DNA from: Nesterenkonia sedimenti | Lineage (GTDB): Bacteria; Actinomycetota; Actinomycetes; Actinomycetales; Micrococcaceae | Length of the DNA stretch: 64,000 nt | Assembly (NCBI RefSeq): GCF_012641515.1 | Contig: NZ_JABAHY010000001.1 | Coordinates: 519,388 to 583,387, forward strand | Reading direction: 5' to 3' | Part shown: one piece after another, positions 25,801-33,799 of the stretch | Layout of the letters: the number at the start of each line of letters is the position of its first letter | How positions within the stretch are numbered: position 1 is the first letter of the stretch | The notes under the pieces: model-generated | The model's input: the letters and a program-made list of their open reading frames with translations, nothing else | Told to the model about the DNA's origin: nothing | Database searches by the model: none | Translations under genes and position numbers: made by a program

Positions 25801-26778
25801 ATCGGCCCGTTCGGCAATGACCAGCACGCGTTTGCCCGACCAGGCCAGTCCTGCTGCGGCGTTGACCGCGGTCTGGGTCTGCCCGGTGCCCGGCGGGGTG
25901 GAGACCACTGCCGAGACTCCGGAGAGGATGGCGTCCAGTGCGGCCTGCTGGTCGGCGTCGGCGTCGGTGATCAGCCGTTCGTCCTCAGGTGTGCGCTCAT
26001 CCACCGGATCCAGGGCCTCAGCGGCCTCCAGGGGCTCAGCCTGGTCGAGTTCCTCGCCGCTGCTCAGGGCGGTCAGCACCGGATGCTGAAGGTCCAGGCT
26101 CTGCGGGTTTCCGAGGTCGGCGAGATCGGCGAAGGTGGAGACATAGAGCTGTTTCCAGACCTGCAGGGATCCCAGGGGGCCATCGCCCTCGGTATTGGCG
26201 GCGATGCGGGAGAGTGCATCGGCGGTGCGGTGGGGGTCGAACCGGGCGGTGACATAGCCGGTGGCCTGGAACTCATCGGGGTCCAGGACTATCCCATGCC
26301 GCTGTTTCAGGTGCCGGGCCAGGGCGGGGTTGAGCTGGGCGGGTGCAGTGAACTGCAGCTCGTAGTCGGTATTGCCCACGCTGGTGGCCTCGGCACGGCT
26401 GCGCAGGGCAATGGGCACCAGCATCACCGGGGCGGTGAAGGACTCGGTACCGGCATCGGTGGTCTCGGACCAGGAGGCGATCCCGGCGGCCAGACAGCCG
26501 ACTTCGATACCGCGCTCTTCGCGCATCTCGCGGATTTTGGTGCGGATATTTCCGGCAGCTTTGGCCGCGGGGTCGAAGACCGAGGGGTTGTTCAGCAGCG
26601 TTGAGAGCCGTGTGCGGCGCCCGCCCAGCAGCTGCATCAGACCTGAGGCGTTGGCCTCTGTGAGGTCGATGGCATTGTGCTGGCTGGGGGTGAACCGCAG
26701 CATGGTGTCGTTCTCAGTGCCGGTGCCCTGGGACTCGATCCAGGCTTCAGCCGACGCGGCGGACTCCTTGGCGCTCAC
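22891..26778 (-). CDS. Large helicase-like protein with degenerate Walker A and Vsr-like C-terminus
   Basis: The 1295-residue cytoplasmic protein resembles the big SF1 (Upf1/Dna2-like) helicases. The P-loop reads PPGTGQTQT (295-303), with Gln300 where the essential Lys should be. The Walker B region reads VILLDAETLD instead of DEA, followed by RAKQVVAFGDP as in SF1 motif III. The middle is long and helical. The C-terminus (MVSDGTDSYAGLSVRERARQ, then LGWEYMVLWTIEVFTDP) resembles the Vsr-like nuclease of DUF4011/Hhe-type helicases. ATP hydrolysis may be lost. The GTG start has GGAGGAA 4 nt upstream, inside a hairpin. Confidence 0.8.
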   Translation of the reverse strand: MSAKESAASAEAWIESQGTGTENDTMLRFTPSQHNAIDLTEANASGLMQLLGGRRTRLSTLLNNPSVFDPAAKAAGNIRTKIREMREERGIEVGCLAAGIASWSETTDAGTESFTAPVMLVPIALRSRAEATSVGNTDYELQFTAPAQLNPALARHLKQRHGIVLDPDEFQATGYVTARFDPHRTADALSRIAANTEGDGPLGSLQVWKQLYVSTFADLADLGNPQSLDLQHPVLTALSSGEELDQAEPLEAAEALDPVDERTPEDERLITDADADQQAALDAILSGVSAVVSTPPGTGQTQTAVNAAAGLAWSGKRVLVIAERADTLTEFTQRLSAAKAGTLAVSVTAGPLSASSPSEELRTQVVRAIKRAERAEPPRLSQLHSRVSERRHQLRDHVASLHKVRQRWNCSPYQAMQALAALTSLSPAPGTNVRLKRSVLDNTVDRSGVSVKLKRIAELGEFSAETRSSAWFGAKLSNRQETTDAQALVSQLREELPGFREQMETACAAVGVRPGKTFSEWHSQVLLFQRVQESLGRFSHDIYARDVDDLIAATAPGWWRRQNNVEMSSMARSRLRRVAKEYIRSGVSINDLHSSLVDVQSEREEWTGWIDENNDDAGLPRVPKNLDSLINRVGEVQTRLQKLVGVLRPGDQTLFDLPVEELISTIEQLEEDEHSLLTLPERTLLAEQLTEQGFAELLEDLAEREVPAAQVADELELAWWQSALEAMISGDEYLAMTTGENLRRTEAEFRSADASHIESGAQRLNHTLAVRWKSAVESHPDAAAHLRSLLRDSVPTVAALESVAPEITQPLVPIWATSPVGLASQFPAGEPGTPSFDTVILLDAETLDVPSALGAVSRAKQVVAFGDPVSGAPKPMIVSADPIAREAEAQVPGSIYQELERVLPTYRLSEVHRGVDQELTQLLSDSLYESRLVRLPDAAQLTGQGRRLRFEQVNGTGGREPVESPTAEVNRVVDLVFEHVRAHRNRSLAVVTGSEWHAKRVADAIRLHLANHPWAAPFFEHGAAGVPGGSGAGAAGIGTGEKFVVAPVERCHSLVRDDVIFSLGFGRSAKGEAAHDWGELSGPRGPEYIAQGLTRARGRLTVVSSIKAEDLDPEKLQPAAKLLHKLLQLADGTETNPSGSADLADPLVLDLVDRIRARGGRVEDGFRGTLDLAACPRRITAQSTVRPIAMVSDGTDSYAGLSVRERARQRPARFEQLGWEYMVLWTIEVFTDPTAATEMVAEKVGLGSGPEFAQHGRGRLTNTTGPVTFGGAADESDEEAHRRHKRWPSPNQRRP

Positions 26779-26782
26779 CTAT

Positions 26783-26818
26783 TTCCTCCACAACAGTCAC
26801 AGCAAGGGTTTGGAGGAA
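26783..26818 (-). promoter_or_regulatory. Hairpin that sequesters the helicase ribosome-binding site
   Basis: In the mRNA, TTCCTCCA pairs perfectly with TGGAGGAA 20 nt later. The second arm is the Shine-Dalgarno sequence of the helicase-like gene, 4 nt before its GTG. The hairpin lies between the guaA stop and the helicase start. It could limit translation or act as an attenuator; no T-run follows. Confidence 0.55.
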
Positions 26819-26826
26819 GGTTACCC

Positions 26827-28437
26827 CTATTCCCATTCAATGGTCCCTGGGGGTTTCGAGGTCACGTCGAGGGTTACTCGGTTGATCTCTTCGACCTCGT
26901 TGGTGATGCGGTTCGAGATGGTCGCCAGCAGCTCGTAGGGCAGCCGTGACCAGTCGGCGGTCATCGCGTCTTCGGAGCTGACCGGGCGCAGCACCACGGG
27001 GTGGCCGTAGGTGCGGCCATCGCCCTGGACACCGACTGAGCGGACATCTGCCAGCAGGACCACCGGCATCTGCCAGACCTCGGCGTCGAGGCCGGATTCG
27101 GTCAGCTCCTCGCGGGCGATGGCATCGGCGGCACGCAGGATCTCCAGACGGGATTCGGTGACCTCGCCGATGATCCGGATGCCCAGGCCGGGGCCCGGGA
27201 AGGGGTGGCGCTGGACGATCTCTGCCGGCAGGCCCAGTTCGGCACCGACAGCGCGGACCTCGTCTTTGAACAGGGCGCGCAGAGGTTCGACCAGTTGGAA
27301 CTCGAGATCCTCGGGCAGCCCACCGACATTGTGGTGGGATTTGATATTTGCCGCACCTTCTCCCCCGCCGGATTCGACGACGTCGGGGTAGAGAGTGCCC
27401 TGAACCAGGAATTCGACCTTGGCGCCTTCGGCCTCGGCCTCCTCCAGGATATTGCGCTCGGCCTCCTCGAAGGCGCGGATGAATTCCCGGCCGATGATCT
27501 TGCGCTTCTCCTCAGGGTCGGCGACTCCGGCCAGTGCGGTCAGGAAGCGTTTCTTCTCATCGGCGATGTAGAGCTTGGCGCCGGTGGCGGCGACGAAGTC
27601 TCGTTCGACCTGTTCGGCCTCACCTTCGCGCATCAGACCGTGGTCGACGAAGACACAGGTCAGCTGGTCACCGATGGCTTTCTGGACCAGGGCGGCGGCC
27701 ACGGCGGAGTCCACTCCCCCAGAGAGCCCGCAGATAGCGCGGGCATCGCCGACCTGCTCGCGGATGGCCGCGACCTGTTCTTCGACGATATTGCCGGTGG
27801 TCCATTCTGGGGTCAGGCCTGCCCCTTCGTAGAGGAAGTTCTCGATGACCCGCTGGCCCTGAGGTGAGTGTTTGACCTCGGGGTGCCACTGCACCCCGTA
27901 GAGACGGCGGTCCTCATCGGCGAAGCAGGCTACTGGGGCGGCATCGGAGACCGCGAGAACTTCGAAGCCCTCGGGCGCTTTGGTCACCGCATCCCCGTGG
28001 CTCATCCAGGTGGTCTGGACGGCATCGGTGCCGTCGAGCAGACCATGGGGGACGTTGGTGGCGCGGACTTCAGTCTTGCCGTATTCGCGGTCGCCGGTGC
28101 GGGCGACTTCGCCGCCCAGGGAGTGGGCCATGGCCTGGAACCCGTAGCAGATGCCCAGTACGGGGATCCCGGCCTCGAAAAGTTCACGTTCCACGGAGGG
28201 TGCGCCCTCGGCGTAGACGCTGGAGGGGCCTCCGGAGAGGATCACGGCTGCCGGCTGGCGGCTGATGATCTCGGCTGCCGGCAGGGTGTGCGGAACCACC
28301 TCGGAGTAGACCCGGGCCTCGCGGACTCGGCGGGCGATCAGCTGGGCGTACTGGGCGCCGTAGTCGACCACCAGCACAGTCTGCGCGCTGTGGTCTGGAC
28401 GTTCGGCAGCAGGGGCTTGGGTCTCAGCAGAAGTCAC
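26827..28437 (-). CDS. guaA: GMP synthase (glutamine-hydrolysing)
   Basis: GuaA aminates XMP to GMP. The 536-residue protein has a class I glutamine amidotransferase domain (nucleophile Cys97 in [11 protein letters not shown]), the ATP pyrophosphatase loop [13 protein letters not shown], and the C-terminal dimerisation domain ending [15 protein letters not shown] lies 6 nt before the GTG, pointing to a leaderless transcript. The helicase-like gene follows on the same strand after 48 bp. Confidence 0.97.
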   Translation of the reverse strand: MTSAETQAPAAERPDHSAQTVLVVDYGAQYAQLIARRVREARVYSEVVPHTLPAAEIISRQPAAVILSGGPSSVYAEGAPSVERELFEAGIPVLGICYGFQAMAHSLGGEVARTGDREYGKTEVRATNVPHGLLDGTDAVQTTWMSHGDAVTKAPEGFEVLAVSDAAPVACFADEDRRLYGVQWHPEVKHSPQGQRVIENFLYEGAGLTPEWTTGNIVEEQVAAIREQVGDARAICGLSGGVDSAVAAALVQKAIGDQLTCVFVDHGLMREGEAEQVERDFVAATGAKLYIADEKKRFLTALAGVADPEEKRKIIGREFIRAFEEAERNILEEAEAEGAKVEFLVQGTLYPDVVESGGGEGAANIKSHHNVGGLPEDLEFQLVEPLRALFKDEVRAVGAELGLPAEIVQRHPFPGPGLGIRIIGEVTESRLEILRAADAIAREELTESGLDAEVWQMPVVLLADVRSVGVQGDGRTYGHPVVLRPVSSEDAMTADWSRLPYELLATISNRITNEVEEINRVTLDVTSKPPGTIEWE

Positions 28438-28474
28438 CCGTACATCCTATCTGTGTTGGTCAGGACCGCGTTGG

Positions 28475-29020
28475 TCAGTACCGCGATGCGGCCTCTGGGG
28501 CGGCGTCGAGGTCGCGGCGCACGGCGGCGACGATCTTGCGCTCGACGAAGAAGCTGAAGAAGGGCACCAGGCCGCCGGAGATGATCAGTGCGATCTTCGC
28601 CCCGCCCCAGCGCATCATGTACCAGAGCCGGAATCCGGCCACGAGGTAGACGATATAGGCCACACCGTGGGCCTGAGCGATCAGAGTGGAGGTGGACCGG
28701 GCATCCTGCAGGGAGTCAGCCGGGTAGAAGCCGATGGCATTGGACTCACCGGTAACGGTGGTGCCGCCGATGTAGAGCTCCTGGCCGCCTTCCATGAAGA
28801 CCCAGCCGAAGAGGGAGCCGCTGATCAGGATCTTGGCGACCATAATGAGCAGGAAGATACCGGTGATGAAAGCCATGACCCGGTAGAAGGTCCGGGTGCT
28901 GCGGATCTGCTCTGCGGTGCCGTAGAGCCGGCGATTGGTGCCCTTGGGGCGCGGCGGCGGGTTGCCCAGTTCAGTCTCCTCGGCTACACCCTGAGCCTCA
29001 TTCTGATTCTTCTCAGTCAT
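28475..29020 (-). CDS. DUF3817 integral membrane protein
   Basis: The 181-residue protein has a charged N-terminus (about 45 residues, NPPPRPKGTNRR) and three membrane helices in the DUF3817 pattern, with AQAHGVAYIVYLVAGFRLW and GLVPFFSFFVERKI. The family is common in actinobacteria and has no assigned function; relatives often sit near guaA or cytochrome oxidase genes. The ATG overlaps the SURF1 stop (ATGA), so the two are coupled. A longer frame extends into SURF1 but is not supported. Confidence 0.88.
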   Translation of the reverse strand: MTEKNQNEAQGVAEETELGNPPPRPKGTNRRLYGTAEQIRSTRTFYRVMAFITGIFLLIMVAKILISGSLFGWVFMEGGQELYIGGTTVTGESNAIGFYPADSLQDARSTSTLIAQAHGVAYIVYLVAGFRLWYMMRWGGAKIALIISGGLVPFFSFFVERKIVAAVRRDLDAAPEAASRY

Positions 29021-29865
29021 GCCTGGTCCTTCGTTTCGGTGTTTGTTGCCCGGGCCGCTTGGAGTTTGGCCAGCTGTTCGGCCCGCCACTGCTCTTCCCA
29101 TTCGCGGTCCAGCCGGGCTTCCTCCTGCTGGCGGATGTGATCGTCCTTGACCAGTCGCCACCACATATAGAAGGCGAAGGCTGCGAAGACGATCCACTCA
29201 ATGGCGTAGAAGAGGTTCTGCCAGTTGATCTCGCTGTCCTCGGGCTGGGGTCCCACCCAGACCGGTTCAAGGGTCGATGACGCCCCGATCGCCTCTTCGC
29301 TGAAGTCGACGACGAATCCGGAGTAGGAGTCCTCACCCCAGAGGTTGATCAGCTCGGCCACGGAGAGGGTCGGAAGGACTCCCACGGGCAGTTCCCGCGG
29401 ACCAGGCCCGGGGGCCTCAGTCGGCAGCAGCCGTCCCTGCAGTTCCAGCTGCCCCTGCGGTGGTGGGCCGGCGTCGTCGTAATTTTCACTCCAGCCGCGG
29501 ACCACCGGGATCACCTGACCATCCGGGGAGCCGGCCACACGGAAGGCTGCCACTGCCCAGTAGCCGTCCTCGCCGTCCTGGAGGCGGTCGGCGATCATCA
29601 CCTGGGTGTCCTCGACGAATTCTCCGCGCAGGTTCACGATCCGGTCGGCGACGTCGAGTCCGATGGGACGCACCGGCTCGTAGACCTCGGTGAGTTCCAC
29701 GGCTTCTTCGGTGTCGTGGTCATAGGTGTGCTCGCTGCGGGAGGCGTCGAACTGCCAGGCCGATAATGCGACGAATACTGTGGCGATCACCAGGGCCAGC
29801 AGGAGCATAGCGATCCATTTGGGCTGGCGGGCGGTGGCCATCAGCGAGGGAGCGGAATCTGGCAC
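29017..29865 (-). CDS. SURF1-family cytochrome oxidase biogenesis protein
   Basis: SURF1 helps heme insertion into cytochrome c oxidase. The 282-residue protein has two membrane helices flanking an external domain: WIAMLLLALVIATVFVALSAWQ near the N-terminus and WIVFAAFAFYMWW near residue 230, followed by a charged cytoplasmic helix. GYWAVAAFRV and IPVVRGW in the external domain are typical. The GTG start is preferred because TATTCT lies exactly 6 nt upstream; an ATG 30 nt further out lacks a ribosome-binding site. Confidence 0.88.
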   Translation of the reverse strand: MPDSAPSLMATARQPKWIAMLLLALVIATVFVALSAWQFDASRSEHTYDHDTEEAVELTEVYEPVRPIGLDVADRIVNLRGEFVEDTQVMIADRLQDGEDGYWAVAAFRVAGSPDGQVIPVVRGWSENYDDAGPPPQGQLELQGRLLPTEAPGPGPRELPVGVLPTLSVAELINLWGEDSYSGFVVDFSEEAIGASSTLEPVWVGPQPEDSEINWQNLFYAIEWIVFAAFAFYMWWRLVKDDHIRQQEEARLDREWEEQWRAEQLAKLQAARATNTETKDQA

Positions 29866-29971
29866 CACACCAGAATACGCGCCGTGACGGACCATTTTCT
29901 ACACGACGTAGAGAAACTGAATTCTTGGGCGTCGATTTCGGCTCATCGGTCCCCGGTGTCAGGATAGGACC

Positions 29972-30616
29972 ATGATGCGACTGGACCACGTCTCCTTTGC
30001 GGTAGGCCCCGATGGCATGGACGCCACTGTGGCACGGATCACCGATCAGCTGGGTGTTGACCGGGTCAAGGGTGGGATCCACCCCCGGTTCGGCACTCAG
30101 AGCGCGATCATCCCCCTAGCCGATCACCGGTACCTGGAGATTGTGGAGGTGTTGGACCACCCCAGCGCGGATAAGGCCCCGTTCGGCCAGGCTGTGCGTA
30201 ACCGTTCGCAGATCGGCGGCGGCTGGATGGGCTGGTGCGTCACAGTCGATGACCTCGAGCCCTTTGAGCAGCGTCTGGGCCGCCGGTCAGTTCCGGGCAA
30301 CCGGAAGTTCCCCGATGGCCAGGAGCTGACCTGGCAGCAGATCGGCATCAAGGGTCTGATCGCTGACCCACAGGTCCCCTATCTGCTGCGCTGGGATGAG
30401 GGCACTGAGCATCTGCATCCCTCGCGGGCCTATCAGCCCCAGGCTCAGCTGCTGCGGCTCTCGATTGCCGGTGACCCCCAGCGGGTGGCTGACTGGTTGG
30501 GTCAGCCCGATGCTGATCCCTTCGACGATGTCGACGTCGACTGGGTCGCCCCCTCGGGAACTCCCGGCATTATGAGCATCACCTTCTCCTGCCCCAAGGG
30601 CGAGATCACTATCTGA
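29972..30616 (+). CDS. Glyoxalase-like (VOC superfamily) domain protein
   Basis: The 214-residue protein begins MMRLDHVSFAV, the first strand of a vicinal-oxygen-chelate module, and continues with GTQSAIIPLADHRYLEIVEV, as in the Glyoxalase_3 family. A degenerate second module follows. The enzymatic role is unknown; His6 and Glu55-Glu58 are possible metal ligands. AGGATAGG upstream of the ATG serves as a ribosome-binding site. Confidence 0.85.
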   Translation: MMRLDHVSFAVGPDGMDATVARITDQLGVDRVKGGIHPRFGTQSAIIPLADHRYLEIVEVLDHPSADKAPFGQAVRNRSQIGGGWMGWCVTVDDLEPFEQRLGRRSVPGNRKFPDGQELTWQQIGIKGLIADPQVPYLLRWDEGTEHLHPSRAYQPQAQLLRLSIAGDPQRVADWLGQPDADPFDDVDVDWVAPSGTPGIMSITFSCPKGEITI

Positions 30617-30644
30617 TCTGCCCTCGGGGCGGCGGTGTTACTGC

Positions 30645-31883
30645 TCAGATGGCGCGGGCCTGCTCCTCGAGCTTGGCGCGCTTGCGTGCCTGCACCTCTT
30701 CCAGCCGCTCGGCGCGCAGTTCGCGGCGGCGCTTGGTGGGCCAGGTCATCAGCAGTGCGATGAGGCTGAACAGGATCAGGAAGCCAGCCAGCCAGATACC
30801 TGCATCGACCCAGAACTGTCCTGGGTAGAGGCGGATGAGGTTTCCGCCGTCGAATGCCCAGTTGCCCTGCGGGAAGAACAGGTGGTGGAACTCCTCGAAG
30901 AAGAACTGCCAGTCCCAGATGGCCAGGGCGGCAAGGGCGATGACCAGGGCGATTGTCGCCCAGGCACCGGCGAAGATACCGCGGGCCAATCCGCCGGGGC
31001 GCCATGCCCGAAGCATCAGTCCCAGCAGCAGGGTCAGCACCAGAAGTCCGACGCCGACTGCCATGGCGTACCAGATGAGGACCTTCACATCGATCATGTG
31101 GGAGACCTCGTTTTCGGTGAAGAGAGCTTCACCACCGGGCGCCAGCTGTGAGAGGTAGCGGGAGTCGGAGAGGTTGAATAGGAAGTCGGTGCCGTAGGAG
31201 CCGTAGAGCAGCCGTTCCGAGAGCCCCCATCCATCGGGGTCCGCGGGGAAGCCGGGGCGGGCGTAGGTCACGTAGAGGAACAGCGGGGAGCCCACCAGCC
31301 GGATGGCCAGCACAATGAACATCAGCGGGGTGAAGATCGCCACCAGCACGGTGAAGAACCGGGAGATGCCGCGCTTGGACTTTGCGGCTTCCTCGGCGAT
31401 GTCCTGTTCGGTCAGCTCGTCATTGGGGGCAACATCGGCAGGACGCTGTGGCGGTCCACCGACATGCGGGGCGGCACGGTAGGGCTCGCGGGGTTCCCGC
31501 TCCTGGCGAGGCTCTTCCCGCTCGAGTGTGGTGGTCTGCTGCTCACGCTGCACCGCAGCCGCGGCGGCAGCACCGCCGAGAGCGGTGGTGTGCTGAGGCT
31601 CGTCCTCCTCAGGAGACCGGGCGGGGCTGGCGGCCACGGGGCTGGTAGCCGCAGGGCTCTGGGCCGGGCGGGCAGCACCGGTTCCGGCCACCGGCGGGAC
31701 GACCTGGGTGGGCTCGTCCTCCTCGGCGGGGCTTTCAGCCTGCTCGGTCTCGGGAGTATCCTCGCCGAGCCGCTCCTCGGGGAAGTCGGGTTCCTCGGAG
31801 GCGAAGGCCCCGTAGTCCAGGCCGGACTCGAAGTCCTTCTCCTCCGCGTTGGTCTCACGCGATTCGTCGGGGTTCTGACTCAC
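30645..31883 (-). CDS. DUF1461 / TIGR01906 membrane protein with long acidic N-terminus
   Basis: The 412-residue protein has a disordered Glu/Pro/Ala-rich cytoplasmic region of about 165 residues, then five membrane helices. The signature FEEFHHLFFPQGNWAF and LIRLYPGQFWVDA mark DUF1461. In Firmicutes this family includes Lit, the lipoprotein intramolecular transacylase, so lipoprotein N-acyl modification is a reasonable hypothesis. A short basic and helical C-terminus follows. The GTG start has GAGAGG about 9 nt upstream. Confidence 0.87.
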   Translation of the reverse strand: MSQNPDESRETNAEEKDFESGLDYGAFASEEPDFPEERLGEDTPETEQAESPAEEDEPTQVVPPVAGTGAARPAQSPAATSPVAASPARSPEEDEPQHTTALGGAAAAAAVQREQQTTTLEREEPRQEREPREPYRAAPHVGGPPQRPADVAPNDELTEQDIAEEAAKSKRGISRFFTVLVAIFTPLMFIVLAIRLVGSPLFLYVTYARPGFPADPDGWGLSERLLYGSYGTDFLFNLSDSRYLSQLAPGGEALFTENEVSHMIDVKVLIWYAMAVGVGLLVLTLLLGLMLRAWRPGGLARGIFAGAWATIALVIALAALAIWDWQFFFEEFHHLFFPQGNWAFDGGNLIRLYPGQFWVDAGIWLAGFLILFSLIALLMTWPTKRRRELRAERLEEVQARKRAKLEEQARAI

Positions 31884-31968
31884 TTCAATCGCCTCTCCAC
31901 GCATTACTTGCCAACTTCAAGAGTACGGGCAGGCGCCTGGCCTGGGGCGGAACACGCTCGGAGAGTCG

Positions 31969-32958
31969 CTAGGCGGTCAGTTCGTGGCTTCCGGAGTCAT
32001 ACCGGCCGAGGTCTCCGGTCACCCCGGCTTTGGCCGCTCGGGAGCCCAGCACGAGGGTATAGACCCAGTAGGCCAGCAGCACCAGGGCACCGATGCCGAT
32101 GCGCAGCCAATCCGGCCAGGGCGCGGGGGTGACGAAGCCCTCCACAATGCCGGAGACCAGAAGTACGACGACGAGGCCCAGCACCACGGTGAACAGCCGG
32201 CGCGCCTCCCCCGCCACTGAGGTCAGCCGTTTCTGCTGGCCGGGGGCGACCCAGGCCCAGAAGATGCGCAGCCCGGCGGCTGCGGCGATGAACACTGCGG
32301 TCAGCTCCATCAGCCCATGCGGGAGGATATTAACCCAGAAGTCTGCGGCTGCGTCCTGTTCATGCATGATGCCCCCGGCGACTCCGACGTTGAACCCGTT
32401 GAGCCCCAGGATGAACACCGGCCAGATCCCGGTGATACCGAAGGCGATGCATTGGGCGGCAATCCAGGCGTTATTGGTCCAGACCTGGGAGGCGAAGGAT
32501 GAACTGGGGTGCTCAGAGTAGTAGGAGACGAAGTCAGCCTGGGCGTACTGCTGACGTTCGGCCTCAGGCATGATGAGGTCCAACTGTGGGTGGTGGTAGG
32601 TCCACCAGCCCGCCCAGAGCGCCAGGGCGAGGAATGCGGCACCGATGATCACCGTCAGCCACCGCAGCCGGTAGAAGGCCACCGGGAGGGACTGGGTGAA
32701 GAAGAAGCCGATTCCCGCCAGGGGGTTCTCCCCGGTGCCGGTCAGATGCGCCCGGGCCCGTCCGATCTGGGCGGAGAGCTGAGCAGCCACCTGGGAATCA
32801 GGTTCCACCGCCTGGATCATCGAAAGGTGTGTGGAGGCCCGCTGGTAGAGCTGGAGCAGTTCATCGGTCTCGGTGGCGTTGAGCCGCCGGCGCCCAGCGA
32901 GATACTCCAGCCGGTCCCACTGCGGCTGGTGTACGGCGATGAACGCATCAATGTCCAC
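31969..32958 (-). CDS. Stage II sporulation protein M family membrane protein
   Basis: The 329-residue protein has a helical cytoplasmic N-terminus (about 100 residues) and six membrane helices in the SpoIIM/DUF95 pattern, including NNAWIAAQCIAFGITGIWP and LPHGLMELTAVFIAAAAGL. In non-sporulating actinobacteria this protein typically sits next to an RDD protein, as here, and may act in envelope remodelling. TAGGCT lies 6 nt before the GTG, suggesting a leaderless transcript. Confidence 0.9.
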   Translation of the reverse strand: MDIDAFIAVHQPQWDRLEYLAGRRRLNATETDELLQLYQRASTHLSMIQAVEPDSQVAAQLSAQIGRARAHLTGTGENPLAGIGFFFTQSLPVAFYRLRWLTVIIGAAFLALALWAGWWTYHHPQLDLIMPEAERQQYAQADFVSYYSEHPSSSFASQVWTNNAWIAAQCIAFGITGIWPVFILGLNGFNVGVAGGIMHEQDAAADFWVNILPHGLMELTAVFIAAAAGLRIFWAWVAPGQQKRLTSVAGEARRLFTVVLGLVVVLLVSGIVEGFVTPAPWPDWLRIGIGALVLLAYWVYTLVLGSRAAKAGVTGDLGRYDSGSHELTA

Positions 32959-32983
32959 TCCCCCAGCCTATAAGCTGGGGACT
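32959..32983. promoter_or_regulatory. Back-to-back leaderless promoters (spoIIM-like/RDD)
   Basis: AGCCTATAAGCT (32965-32976) gives TAGGCT leftward and TAAGCT rightward as directly abutting -10 boxes, inside a larger palindrome (CCCCAGC/GCTGGGG). The start codons follow after 6 and 7 nt. Both genes therefore appear to be leaderless from one symmetrical core. Confidence 0.62.
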
Positions 32984-33799
32984 GTGAAAACTGTGGTGAC
33001 CGGCGAGGCAGTCAGTCTCGACCTGCCCTCTGTCTCACTGATCACCCGCGGGGCTGCTCTTTTGGTGGATCTGATCATCTACTGGGCCGCCCTGCTGATT
33101 CTGTTCTTCCTGCTGGGCATCAACGCCGGGGCCTTCGGCTATCTCGACCCCGCGATGGCGGCGGCGGTCTCCTTGGCAACTGTGGTGCTGTGCCTGGTGG
33201 CGGTGCCGGTGACCATTGAGACTCTGACCCGGGGCCGTTCGGTGGGCAAACTTGCCTTTGGCATCCGGGTGGTCCGCGACGACGGAGGCACCATCCGGTT
33301 CCGGCATTCCTTCATCCGAGGACTGGCCGGTTTCGGGGAGTTCTATCTGACCCTGGGGCTGATGCCGCTGTTGGCGGCGATCTTCAACCCTCGGGGAAAG
33401 CGGATGGGTGACATTATGGCCGGCACCTATGCGATCAAGGCCCGTCATCCCAGAGTGCGGCCGATGATGCTGCCGGTGCCTGGCCCATTGGCTGCCTGGG
33501 CGCAGATTGCCGATATCGGCCGGATCCCGGATACCACCGCCGCCCAGGCCGCGAGGCTGCTGCGCACAGTCGAGCGCGGTGGGACCAGTATTGATCGGCC
33601 TGCAGTGCTGCAGGTGGCCGATCGGCTGGCCGATGAGATCTACGGGTATATCGCCCCGGCCCCGCCGCCTACTGGTTCATTGGATTTTCTCAGCGCGGTG
33701 ATGGCTGAGCGGCGCAACCGCGAGTACCAGCGCATGGTCCAGCAGCAGTCACGCCAGCTCAGCCTCCAGCAGCGCCTCCACGCCCTGCCCTACTCCTAG
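32984..33799 (+). CDS. RDD family membrane protein
   Basis: The 271-residue protein opens with [20 protein letters not shown], the RDD-type first helix (Arg...Asp), and has four hydrophobic segments with [15 protein letters not shown] after the third. A cytoplasmic C-terminal tail of about 110 residues is rich in Arg and Gln. RDD proteins are proposed ion exchangers or envelope proteins. The GTG start lies 7 nt after TAAGCT. The stop overlaps that of sahH by 4 nt. Confidence 0.88.
   Translation: MKTVVTGEAVSLDLPSVSLITRGAALLVDLIIYWAALLILFFLLGINAGAFGYLDPAMAAAVSLATVVLCLVAVPVTIETLTRGRSVGKLAFGIRVVRDDGGTIRFRHSFIRGLAGFGEFYLTLGLMPLLAAIFNPRGKRMGDIMAGTYAIKARHPRVRPMMLPVPGPLAAWAQIADIGRIPDTTAAQAARLLRTVERGGTSIDRPAVLQVADRLADEIYGYIAPAPPPTGSLDFLSAVMAERRNREYQRMVQQQSRQLSLQQRLHALPYS

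Noticed and set aside
25000..26604. Plus-strand frame of 534 codons inside the helicase-like gene
   Set aside because: The translation is Gly/Gln-rich without domains and has no start signals; the opposite strand carries SF1 landmarks over its whole length.
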